Source: Anaeramoeba flamelloides
Lineage: Eukaryota > Metamonada > Anaeramoebidae
NCBI GenBank assembly: GCA_027625915.1
Contig: JANTQA010000033.1
Location: forward strand, 4,774,001-4,838,000
DNA length: 64,000 nt
Direction: 5' to 3'
Below are positions 17,222-28,397 of the stretch, piece after piece; position 1 is the stretch's first letter, and every line of letters starts with the position of its first letter. A program made the position numbers and the translations under genes. The notes under the pieces are model-generated. The model had not been told where the DNA came from. It made no database searches and saw only the letters and a program-made list of their open reading frames with translations.

Positions 17222-17950
17222 CAGTCAGTTCCACTTATAAGGCACAAACTTTCAACGAAATTTAAGGTACAAAAAAATCTCAAATTAAGGCACAAAATTT
17301 GGAATTTTTTTTTTTACAATTTATTTTACTAAACCCCAATTTTAAATTTTTAACACACCAAAATTCCATTTGTAAAAAAAAAAACTTATTTAATCAATTC
17401 AACAAGATTTACCAAATTAGAACCATTCACTAATTGAAATGTTAACACTTGTTCATAAATTACAATACTCACAAATCAATAAATAAATAATTATCAATAC
17501 AAATAAATCATGAGTGTGTTAAAATTTTGAAGAGAGCAAAACAAAAAAATACATTTGGCAAATTTGTTTAAATTCTATTTGGAAAATTGATCGATCAAAG
17601 GTTAGATACTACCAACTAATTTTATTTGAGTTCTTCTATTTGGAACAACTCGACTTTAACCTAATATCAATTGTTCAAAAAAATTTTGATCCAACGAAAC
17701 AAATTACGTAATTCAAACAATGAAATGAAAACAAAAACTAAAAGATGAAAAAATGATTTTCATATTTTTCAAAAAATCAAAATTATCTCCGATTTCAATG
17801 AAATTGTATTATTGTGATTGTTTGGAACGTTTTAGCTGTGTGGAAAATTTTGAATTTTAGTTTAGAATCTGAATTTTGTACCTTAATTTGAGATTTTTAT
17901 GGTGCCTTAAATTTTGTTGAAAGTTTGTGCCTTAAAAGCGGAACTGACTG
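17222..17950. mobile_element. Tc1/mariner MITE family M, interrupted copy
   Basis: Flanked by TA. Ends CAGTCAGTTCCACTT and AAGCGGAACTGACTG. It is 729 bp, but removing the nested insert (531 bp plus its 2-bp TA duplication) leaves 196 bp, the length of the uninterrupted copies at 36399-36594 (196) and 53244-53437 (194). Confidence 0.9.
17332..17862. mobile_element. Second TA-type element nested inside MITE M
   Basis: Left end after TA: AACCCCAATTTTAAATTTTT; right end before TA: GAATTTTAGTT. It splits the family M sequence TTTACTAGAATCTG, duplicating TA (17330-17331 and 17863-17864). The interior is homologous to 6246-6937 and to the two copies near 52.2-52.9 kb. The host MITE therefore predates this insertion. 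Confidence 0.85.
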
Positions 17951-18778
17951 TAATGATCCAAGGAATTCTCAAAATCTTTTTATAATAACTACAAAACTAT
18001 CTTAAACTTTTAAGAGTTCTAATCACTTTCTTATCTGTAGTTATATAAAATTATTTACTTAAAGTTTCACCAAGAAAAAGTTTGTGTTTCTAAAAAAAAT
18101 AAATAGCCTTTATATTAATGTTGATAAAATAACCCTTCAAGACTTGTGCATTCCCCTAGTTCAAAATAAAACGTTTGTCTCTATTTTTTTTTATTTATTT
18201 ATTACGGCATATACACATTAAAAGTAACTGAAAAATTATCAAAAAATTTGACCAAAAAAAAATATTTTAAGGGACTAGAAACTCTTATTTATTTTTTTTT
18301 CCCAAAGGTAATAGAGTAATCATTTACATAAGGATACAATTAAACCCGATATGAAACTTCATTTGTCAACTTTAGAGAAATGAATCATCATTTTTAAAAG
18401 ATTTCATTTTTCCAATTGAATTTTCAGTCAAAAGATCTAATCCTTTTTTGTTGGGTTTTTGGATCAAATTAGAAAAATAAAAATTTGCAAAAAAATTTAA
18501 TTTTTGAAGAAATATCACTTTTAGTTATTTCTGAGAGTCTTTATGAGCAAACAACGTTGTTTCTTTAATATTATTTTAAAAATACATGAAAAATAAATCA
18601 AATATTGTATCCTTGAAGATCTAAAATATTTGAACATTTATTTTATTCACAAATATTTCAAAAATTTCTTGAAATAAAAAAGATTAGTCAATATATTTTT
18701 TCAAATATTCAAGAGTATAAACAAGGAACTGATTGTATTAAAATCAGGTATTTGATAATATCTATTATTTTTTTTTAT

Positions 18779-19675
18779 AATTTAAAAAAAGCTAAAGAAA
18801 CATTTAATAACTGAAAACAATTATTTAATAACAATTCCCTAAATAATAATTTGAAAATCAGATTATTTAAATTTTTTATATTAAGTCAATTAACATATGG
18901 ATTAGAAATTTTGAATTATGAAATAAAAACTTTAAATTATTTAAATTCTTGGATGAATACAGCCATTACTGAAATATGCAAAATAAACAGAAATACACCA
19001 ATTCTTATTTATAAAACAGAATTTAAAATTGAAAATATGGTAATTTCAGTAAATAAAAAAAAATTCAAATTCAAAAAAAAATTAAAAAATTTATCCCTTC
19101 CTTTTTTAGAAAAATTAATAAAATTTAATCAACGAACCAACAATAAAATTAACTGGAATCCAAACGATATAATTGAATTAAAAAAGGAAATCTATAAATA
19201 CACATATAATGAATTATTGAATTCCAAGAGCTGGAAAGTGAAAAAATACTTCACAATATTAAGAAACCAAAATTCATTATTTACAACTCAAAAATATCTA
19301 AGCTATCCATCAAGCTCAACAATCCTAAAATTTAGGACATTTACCAATTGCTTAAACAGAAATCACTATGTAATTAATAAAAATTCAAATAAATTTTGTC
19401 CTTTATGTTTAAAATACAAACAAAAGGAAGTTATAGAAAATATTGATGATTTTTTGTGGGTCTGTCCTTCCTATGAAAATAATAGATTAATATTTCTGAA
19501 TAAATTAAATGAAAAAAACCTCTATGAATTAATTTTAAACCATAAAAGTTTATTATTATTTATATTGATTAATAATCGTGAAATCTATGATTTTACGCTT
19601 AAATTTCTGAAAGGAAATTTAAGTATAAGGACAACTAGAGTGTAATTTACACTTCTTCAATAATAATAAAAAAAA
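18779..19675 (+). mobile_element. LINE-A, 5'-truncated recent insertion, copy 1
   Basis: A 22-bp perfect target duplication (AATATCTATTATTTTTTTTT plus AT) lies at 18757-18778 and 19676-19697. The insert carries the C-terminal part of a non-LTR retrotransposon polyprotein, open from about 18815 to the TAA at 19643-19645. It contains LSQLTYGLEI (post-RT region) and a zinc-knuckle CPLC...DDFLWVCP. The 3' UTR is about 26 bp (TTTACACTTCTTCAATAATA then A-run). The copy lacks the endonuclease and nearly all of the RT, so it is a dead-on-arrival 5' truncation. About three quarters or more of the protein is identical to 41117-41919. Confidence 0.93.
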
Positions 19676-19697
19676 AATATCTATTATTTTTTTTTAT

Positions 19698-20644
19698 TAG
19701 AAATGTGCATTTAAATTCAATTTTTGTTGAAAAATCTTTACAAAATTGAGAAATAAATGTAAAACCTATTTGATACATTTAATCATTGAGTTGTTAATTA
19801 CTTACTGAAATAATTAAGATTGGGTTTATAATTATTAATTATAAATAATTAAATTAAATTGTATTTCTTGATATAATAAGTTGAATTTTCCAGGTTTTAA
19901 AAAAGTATTTCAGGAGAATTTTTAATTCGATTCTTTGGTTCTTTTTCTCATATTTTTTCATTTAATCTCTAGGAAAAATAGATTTGGTCTGTTCTTTGAA
20001 TCAAAAAATTATATTTTTTTCAAGTTTAAAATAAATATTGTATTTTTTTTTGAGATTAAGTAGATTTTTTAAACTTGGATATTTTAGAACTTAGTTATTT
20101 CATTTTTAAAGTGTATTTTTGTACACTAACTTTACAGGTAATAGAATTCCAATCTTCTTTCTTTGAAAATAATTTTTTTTAAATAATTCGGAAATATGTT
20201 GGATTTTGAACTTTTCAAAACTGTTAAAAATGGATCAGCCTTTCAAAAACAATAATTCATTTCTGAAAATAGTATTAAAAGTAAGTTCTGTCTTTTAGTT
20301 ATCTGATTTTTACTTTATTTTTCAATTTCAAGATACGGTAAAATTTTTTAAAATTTGTTAGTAAATTTACTTGAAGATTTTTTTTAGTTTACTAATTCCT
20401 TAAAAAAATTCAAGTGAGTAATTAAAATTTTATCAAAACCTTCAAAAGTTTAGTTCTAAAAGTAATTTTGTCTCTGATTAAATACAAATTGAAAATTTCA
20501 TATTATATTTGAACATAAGAAAAAAAAAGAAAAAGAAACATGTTTTATCTTTGATATAATAGTATTTTTAACTACAAAAATCTTGATGATTTTCAAAAAG
20601 ATAAATTTGATTAAAGCACCACAACCAATTTACTATTGTATGAT
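19698..20644. other. Intergenic, no gene
   Basis: AT-rich DNA between the LINE-A copy and repeat R5. I see no coding, RNA or repeat signal beyond homopolymers. Confidence 0.5.
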
Positions 20645-21115
20645 TTTAACTAAAACCCCCTTTCTACAAAAGAAGATTAGTACAATCCATACAAATACTT
20701 TTAAGACTTTTTCGAACTTTCAGACTGACATTCTGCAAGATTTCAGTCTCTGATATTCTTTCATTTTTTTTCAAATTTTGTATACTTGATTCAAACTTTT
20801 GAAAGCCAAAAAAGGGTAAAAAATAATAATTTACAAAAGATAACCTTTTGAATTTAATTGAAATTTTTAAAGAGTTATTGTAAAAGAAAAATATTTGTTC
20901 ACTTTCAATAACCTGAAACTCTTTTTATGAAAACCAAAAATTGGAAAGTTGTTTAAATTACATGTTTTTAACTGTTTGTTTTGTAAAAACTTTTAAATTG
21001 AAAGTTATTGAATTGTGATCTTGTAATTTCTTTCAAAATTTGAAACAATTTCAAAAAAACAAAATGTTGCTAAGTAAAAAAAGTGACTACAATTTTTGTG
21101 CTATTTTTGTCGTTG
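20645..21115 (+). repeat. Dispersed repeat R5, copy 1 (MITE-free allele)
   Basis: Homologous along its length to 53135-53810. Shared blocks include TCCATACAAATA, AAGACTTTTTCGAACTT, AAAAGATAACCTTTTGAA, GTTGTTTAAATTACATG and AAAAAAAGTGACTACAATTT. This copy reads CTGATATTCTTT where the other has a MITE between duplicated TA bases, so it is the empty site. Its class is unknown and no open frame is present. Confidence 0.8.
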
Positions 21116-22737
21116 ATATATAAAAAAAGGATCATTTTTTCTAATTGGTATATAAAAATTTTCTTTTTAAATACAAAAAAAATTACCATTTGCTCCTTAT
21201 TGCAAATTTAATCTTCAACAGATCTTTGGATATATAATTCATTAATTAATTTCCCACAAATGACTCAAGCTCATTTGTCTTTAAACTAACAATTGTATTT
21301 TTTAAAAATAAAAAAAAAAAATTGACACACAAAAATAAACAATTGTCTTAGATATTTGATAATAAAGATCATAATGAAAAAACAAATCAATATAAATCAA
21401 TCCTTGAAAGAGTTGTTGGAAACTTCAATTTAAGAAAAAAACAAAAAGAACCTAGACCAAACTCAAAAATCTCTGAGAAAATCATTATTATTTTGTAGGA
21501 ATTGTTATGATATTCGAAGACAATGGAAGAATTCCATTAATTCAATTACTAAAACTCATAACTAATACTATCTTTTAAAGTTAGAGTTGTTTATTGAGAG
21601 TATGTTATTTTCCAATTAATAAAAGAAATTTTTTATTTCAAGTTCTAAATTGAAGATTAATTTTTACTGCTACAATCGAATTAGCAGAGTGAAAATTTTG
21701 TTTTTCGAGTTACCAAGGAAGTTTAATTCATTGTCTCAAAATATCATTTTTAAACAATGTTGTAAAGATCTTTGGGATTTTCTTTAACTTATAAACTAGA
21801 AAAATATTTTTGAATGTGAACTAAAAATTTTCATTTTTTACAGGCAAAATAATAGTATTTGAAAATGACTATTATTTTTTAAGAAGAAAAACTTGATTAT
21901 TTTTATTTTTCATTTTCTTACTATTGTTTGCTAAATAAATTGAATAAAATTTTCATTCAGATTTCTAAAAAAAAAAACGGCTATTTTATAAATTCACTTA
22001 ACATTTCAAATTTTTAATTCTTAAAACCAGCTTAAATTATTTTTTTACCTTTTAGAATTGGGAAATTTGATTATTTATTTTAATTCTTGGGAATTTGATT
22101 TTATTGGAAAGCCGACTAAAACTTTTTATCTTTTTATTTTACAATTAATAGTATTTGGTAATAAGTGTGTTAAGAGTTTCTATTTCAAAAAAATTTCTTT
22201 TAAATTTTTCCTTTAAAAAAATATAAAAATGATTTCTTATTTCCAATTAAAGAATTTGTCAAGGAACCATACTTTATATTTTAAGAGTTATTGGATCAAA
22301 ATGCGATTATACAAATTATTAAAGGTAAAGAGTTCTCTTAAAGTAACCTTTAATTCTATTTATTTTTTAAAAAGAGTCGAAAACAAAATTTGATTTTTTG
22401 TTTTTACTTTCGAATTTTAAAAAAATCATTCCCAAATTGATCAAGACTGAAGAAAAAACACGTACAGATATTCCATTTCAATTACAATATCCATTTAGTA
22501 AAAAAACTCATAAAGTTAGATCAAAAAAAAATTTTAAATAAATTACTTCAGATTTTCTTCTAATCAAACTAGTTTTGTGAAATTAAGATTTTCTTATTTC
22601 TTTTCTTTATTTCTAAACAGTGATCACAAATAATAGCCAGAACCTCAAGTGCCCTATGAAATACTACAATTTAACTTAAACTGAAATCCATATCTCTCAT
22701 TTCATTTTTTTATAAAAGTATTTTTATTAATTTATAA
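21116..22737. other. Intergenic, 5' flank of G-beta gene
   Basis: AT-rich region with no supportable gene. The 50 bases before the start codon at 22738 are T-rich leader. No promoter motif can be assigned with confidence. Confidence 0.5.
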
Positions 22738-25700
22738 ATGTCTATTTCACATCAAATCGAAGAAAAAAAAAAAGAACTCAAACTTCTAAAAGAAGAACTT
22801 TCAAATAAAAGATCTGGTGGAAACTCTTTAATTTTAAAAACAACGTCTTCTGATGTCCAATCTTTCAACTCCTCGCCTTTAAAAATTCGAAGAAATTTGA
22901 CAGGACACCTTGGTAAAATTTATGGAATGCATTGGGCAACAGACTCAACGAGAATCGTTTCTGCTTCTCAAGACGGTCGACTTATTGTTTGGAATGCACA
23001 ATCAACAAACAAGGTAAATTATTTTAATTTTTTGTTGCAATCCTTTTTTCAATTTTTTGTGGAAATCAAAAAATGATTTTTTTTCTTTTTTCAGTTTTCT
23101 TTTAAAACTGTTCCCGTTTCCAAAAACAGAAAAAAATTTTTTCCTGATTTTCTTATTTTTGATCTACTTGCAAAACTTTTGTGTTTATTTAATATTCAAA
23201 AAACGATTAAATTTATCCATACCCAAATCTAAACCTCGACTATGACAATATAGTTAATGGCCATTCCTTTAAGATCAAATTGGGTAATGACAACAGGCTT
23301 TGCACCTTCGGGAAAAATGGTTGCTTCTGGTGGTCTTGACAATGTTTGTTCTGTCTTTGATATTACTGATCCCGAAGATGAAAACTTATCGTAATATTTT
23401 CACCTTATCTCAACTAATTTAATTTTTCTCCTCTGTCTAATTTCTCTCATTTGTTTCTTCATTTCCTTCTTTATTCTTAAATTTAATTGATTAAATTTCT
23501 CAAAGAGCCTTTCGTGAATTAAATGGTCACACAGGATATATCTCATGTACAAGGTTTTTAGATGATCAACAAATCCTCACTTCTTCTGGTGACATGAGTT
23601 GTATTCTTTGGGATATAAACTCTGGTTCAAAAATTACAGAATTTTTAGATCATAATGGGGATGTTATGTTGTAAGTATTTTTAAATTGTTTTTTTTAAAA
23701 TTTAATCACATAACTTCTCTGTATTTACAAGACTTTCAACCAAGTTTTTAATAAGATCTGTATTTTATTTTCAAGTTTAATGTTTTCTAAAATTTTATAC
23801 TTTTTATTATTGTGAAGGAAAAAGGATAACAAAATATTTCTTTTCTCTTAAGGACTACCCAAATTAAGGATTAGCGAATTTTATAGCTAGTGAATACTAT
23901 TTTTCCACCTATTAACATATTTATAGTCTTTTAAGAAATTTGATCTAAGGGATCTTGCTAATATGAAAAATTTAGGTTTTTTTTGGAAAATTTTGAGTTG
24001 GGCCAAAAAACAATTATCCTTTATCAAATCCAAATTATTCACAACAAATTTTGAAGAAAAAAATTTCATGAGGAAATTGTCACTCCACTTTCATTTCAAG
24101 TATGTTATAGTGTAGCGAGAGCGTATAAATATTACTTAAAAAGAATGTGGAGTGGCATTTTCTTAATATCAAAAAAAATAGCTTTTTAGTTTTGCCTTGT
24201 TTTGTTGGCGAAATTCAAAAAGTTTTTGGATCAATAAATGATTTTCAAGCAAAATCTAAAAAATCTAAAAAATTCCTAAAATTGCAATATTTTGACTTTT
24301 CCTCAATCCATTGTCTTTTAAAGCTTTTTTTCTGTTTATAATATTTTATTTCAACCCTCACAGATAGAAAAATTCGAATAGTCCTTAAGTGTTCAGAGAA
24401 TATTACTTTTAGAATCAACTTTATACTAATTAAAACCTAAAACGTCAAAACAATAGATCTTGGAATAATGGAAAAAAAAACAATACAGAAGTTTTAAAAA
24501 AGTGAAAACTTTTTCAGAAACAAAACTTTTTGAAAATTCTTCTATTTTAAAAAAGTGAGGAACTTTTTTTGAATTAATACTTTTTGAAGGTTTTCTCTTT
24601 TAAAAAAGTGAGAGCCCCACCTTTAAATATGTGGTAGAGACTGGAGTGGGAAGAAAAACACTGTTAATTCGAAAAAAGTCATCACGTTATAAAACTTCAT
24701 TTTTTGGAAAAATTTTAATTTTATCAATTTAAAAAAAAAAAAGTTACTCACTTTTTTCATTAGACGAAACCATTTTGTCCTTTTCATATTCGCATAAACT
24801 TGAAAAGATTCAGAATCAAAAATTTTATTACTTATCCTTTGCCCCACTTTATTTTCCAGTTATATATAGTTCAGGATAAATATACTTGAATATAAAGTGG
24901 GGTTAAAGAGTCGTAATAGTTTCAAAAAATTGATTTTAATTAAAAACTTGATTTGTTTGAGAATTCCAAAAATTTAAATAGGTGGTCAAATAATGATTTC
25001 AATTTAAACCCAAAATCCAAAAAAATGCAAAATTTGTCGGATTTTGGATTTCTTTCAGCAAATAATCTTTTAAATGATTTATATTTTTTCAACAAAAAAT
25101 TCAGATCGTCCTTAAAGAGAGAAAAGTAAACCAACTAATTAAGATCAAAATTACAATACCACACAAGTGTAAATATGGAATGTTGTAAAAAATAGAGTTT
25201 TTACAATTTTTGAGATAAATAAAGAGTTCCATGAAATTATCCACAATTTCAGTAATATCAAACGATACTGACATTTTGATTTTAGAGCCGAAAGGGATTT
25301 TAAATATAAAATCGTTAGGCAAACACCGATACATTGTTTGAAAAATGTTTTTTTTTTAAAAATTGAAAGATTGGTATTTATCAAATGTTTTTTTGATTAA
25401 AAATATTATTATTCTATTAAAATAATCAGATATTATATTTACTATTCCTGAAATTCTGGGTTATTGTATGGAACTCTTTATTTATCTCGAAAATTGTAAA
25501 AACTCTATTTTTTACAACATTCCATATTTACACTTGTGTAGTAGTGTAATTTTGAAAGTGAAAAAATTTCATTCATCTTCCTTTTTTTTTTTTTGATGAT
25601 GTTTTTTCATTTTGAATTGCTCATTAAAAACAAAAGTGGATGTGTTTCTTTTAAATTTTTTTCAAAACTTCTTTTTTATTATATTCATTTTAAAAAAATG

Positions 25701-28397
25701 AGGAATAAAAGTTTTCAAAATTGTTACCCAAACTGTTTGACTTGCTCTTTTATAGTAATATGAGTAACACCTTTGAAAACTTTTGTAACTCACTTTTTTT
25801 AAAATGATTGTATATTATTCTATTATATTATTTTGAACAAAATAATTCAAGGAACAAAAATATTATAATAAAAAAAAAGATTTTAAATTAAGAAAGTAGG
25901 TACATTTTACCATTTTTTAAAAATTTTAATTGGAACAACCTAACTGAAAAATGATTTTTTGAGTGCCATGAAATATTGAAATTTTGAAACCAAAATACCA
26001 CTCACTGCTCTACTTGTGAAAAGAAAACGAACCCAAAGTATTTCAGAGTTGAATCTTTAATTTTTTGAACCTTTTTTTTGAAGAAATTTTTGGTTTTATT
26101 AAATTTTGTTTTGGATCTAGAAACGTGTTTATACGAATGAGTGAAATTAATCAAATAGCAAAACAAAAAAATAGACCCGAGAAGGTGTGTATTTGAAACA
26201 AAATATTTACTTTTAGAAGACCAAACAAAAAAGATCACCTTCTTCAATAAATTTGATGAAATGAAGAAGGAAAAAAATAAAATTGATAGAAACTTATTTT
26301 CGAAGATTGGTTTTCTTTATTTTCTTAATTTAAACAAACCCAAACAAGATATTACCTTGTATTAGCCTCACTATTACTATTTGTTATTATCATAAAAAGC
26401 ATTTTTTTACAAATTTGCTTTCAAAATTAATTTTTCAAATATTTTTATCAAACAAACCAAAATAAAAAATATTTCAATAATAAAAATAAAGGGATTGAAT
26501 TCTCGGAATCCAAAAAACAGTTATAAAAGATTGTATCCAAAAAATAAAGAAAAAATTTCAACCAGAATTCAGAATTATTTGGAGTTTTCCATTTAATTGA
26601 AAATAAATAATTATCAAATAAAACAAACACATCCATTCAATCTATATTTCTGGATAAGAAATTTAAAAATATCCTATTTTCTCTGAACCCAAGCTAGAAT
26701 TAGACAAATTAAATGACAATAGGCTTTTTTAAATTCATTTTTGGAAATTCTTTAGAAATAAAAAGTAATTTGTTTATCAGAAATTTTACAAACAAAAGTA
26801 TTTTCATGAAGAATTAAAAATAAAACCAAGTAAAGAAGAAGTAATTGTGTCAAATTTTCCCGATAAGATCAATAAATAAATGATTTTTTTTTATTTTGTC
26901 GAGAGATCAAATTTTTCATTTTTTTGTTCATATGAAAATATATTATACTATACTATACTATCTGAAAATTCCCGTATCTATTAAAATATTAACGTATTTG
27001 GTTTAAGGAATGATTTGAATAATTCAGTTTCACCTAAACGGTGGCACTCAAAATTTGTAAAAAATATACTTAGCCCCTTAATTATTTAAATAATTCAACC
27101 AAATATAAAAAAACAGAAAATTGTATAATTTCTTTTTTGTTTTTTTTTGAGAAATAACGATTAATAAACCAAATTTTATTAGAAAATATTGTACAGTATT
27201 TGGCTTTTGATAATTATTGTAGATTTTTGTAGATTCTCGACATTTGTAGATTTTTTCAGGGCGGTAGTTGTACTAGGGAAACACCCGACCTAGGTTCGAT
27301 TCCCACCAAGTATATTTATTTTTTGAGAAAATTAATGGAAAATTAAAAATAATATACATTTGCTTTGCAAATATCAGCCATTTTAAACCAAGACTAAAAA
27401 TAAGTCATAATAAATGAAGTATCTCGCTTCGCTCAAACAATATTTATCATTTTCAAACAGATTGTGAAAAAAAATTGTCTACAAATGTCGAGAATCTACA
27501 AATATCTACATTTTTCCAATTTTCCCCAGTATTTAAGTAATTTATATTATGGGTTCACAAAATAGGATATATTTTTAATAATATGTTAAAATAGTCATTT
27601 TACAAGGATAATTTGATTTATAAAAAAATTATATATTTATTAATTAATTTATTTTTTTATGGTATTTATCTGGACATATTGATAATTACTTATTACCAAA
27701 ATATTCTTTTTTTTTTTTTTTTAATTAGTTTAATTAATGAATAAACACAATAAATCATTAATTTATCAAAACTTATTAAAGTACTAAAAATTTTAGATAT
27801 CATTACATCATTGATCAAAATCAAGAATAAATTTTATAGTATTTTTATAAAGACAACTAATGTTAAAATTTTTATTTAATACTTTTTGATATTATTTATC
27901 TTTATTTTTTTACTATTATTTATCAAAAATCAAATAGCCTTGCAATTAAACCAGGCGATTCTAACATATTCCTTAGCGCATCATGTGATGGTACTACAAA
28001 ACTTTGGGATATCAGAGCAGGAAATTGTGAATACACCTTTGAAGGGCATCAATCTGACGTTAATACTGTTTCCTTCTTTCCAGATGGAAACTGTTTTGGA
28101 ACAGGATCCGATGACGCAACATGTAAGTTATTTGATATCAGAGTAGGCGCTGAAGTAAACAATTATACCGACGACGAAATACTTTGTGGAATCACTTCAA
28201 TTGATTTCTCATTATCTGGAAGATTCTTATTTGCAAGTTATGATAACTTTAATTGTTATATGTGGGATGTTCTTAAGGGAAAAGAAGTTATGGTTATGGA
28301 AGGACACAACAATAGAGTTTCTTCATTAGGAGTTTCTCCAGATGGTTATGCCCTTTGTACAGCTAGTTGGGATAAGGAAATTAAAATTTGGGCTTAA
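22738..28397 (+). CDS. GNB1: Heterotrimeric G-protein beta subunit (seven WD40 repeats)
   Basis: Four exons: 22738-23013, 23254-23390, 23506-23670 and 27938-28397, giving 345 residues (metazoan G-beta about 340) with phases consistent at all GT-AG junctions. Seen: N-terminal coiled coil (about 5-25) for G-gamma pairing; [13 protein letters not shown]; the hallmark [121 protein letters not shown]; ending [10 protein letters not shown]. It partners with G-gamma and G-alpha below seven-helix receptors and in amoebae is needed for chemotaxis-type signalling. The third intron is 4267 bp and holds several mobile elements; the others are 240 and 115 bp. The numbering of the paralogue within the GNB family is not resolvable. 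Confidence 0.97.
24492..24614. repeat. Three-copy tandem repeat of about 53 bp
   Basis: TTTTAAAAAAGTGA recurs at about 24493, 24545 and 24599, with intervening ACTTTTT-GAA blocks. The same TTTAAAAAAAGTGAG motif reappears in the inverted repeat at 25686-25806. Confidence 0.65.
25146..25554. mobile_element. Foldback MITE family F, copy 2
   Basis: About 409 bp with arms of about 110 bp, almost perfectly inverted for the first 85 (CACAAGTGTAAATATGG, AATGTTGTAAAAAATAGAG, GATAAATAAAGAGTTCCAT). It sits inside G-beta intron 3, and the transcript could form a long hairpin. It is homologous in inverse orientation to 15240-15612. No coding capacity. Confidence 0.85.
25686..25806. repeat. Short inverted repeat (about 35-bp arms)
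   Basis: CATTTTAAAAAAATGAGG plus AAAAGTTTTCAAA on the left is mirrored by TTTGAAAACTTTTGTAACTC and ACTTTTTTTAAAATG on the right, around a loop of about 45 bp. Confidence 0.7.
27202..27526. mobile_element. 8-bp-duplication element with embedded tRNA-like B box
   Basis: Flanked by perfect 8-bp direct repeats CAGTATTT (27194-27201 and 27527-27534). Subterminal inverted repeats share GTAGATTCTCGACATTTGT exactly. Ends are GGCTTTTG and TTTTCCC. Inside, GGTTCGATTCC at 27293-27303 matches the pol III B-box consensus, preceded about 37 bp upstream by a weaker A-box-like TAGTTGTACTAGG. An 8-bp duplication is typical of hAT elements, whereas the B box is typical of tRNA-derived SINEs. Its class is unresolved. 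Confidence 0.75.

Larger units (their letters stand above)
23671..27937 (+). other. 4.3-kb G-beta intron 3 with mobile elements
   Basis: Donor GTAAGT at 23671 and acceptor CAAATAG ending at 27937. It contains a foldback MITE (25146-25554), an inverted repeat (25686-25806), a short tandem array (24492-24614), an 8-bp-duplication element (27202-27526) and small inverted pairs (24079-24157 around CACTCCAC; 24842-24903 around CCCCACTTTAT). The short frames inside it are not convincing genes. Confidence 0.9.

Noticed and set aside
27255-27310. Functional tRNA gene
   Set aside because: The B box is good, but the T-stem pairs only about 3 of 5, no acceptor stem closes and no normal anticodon arm forms; it is better treated as a tRNA-derived piece of a mobile element.
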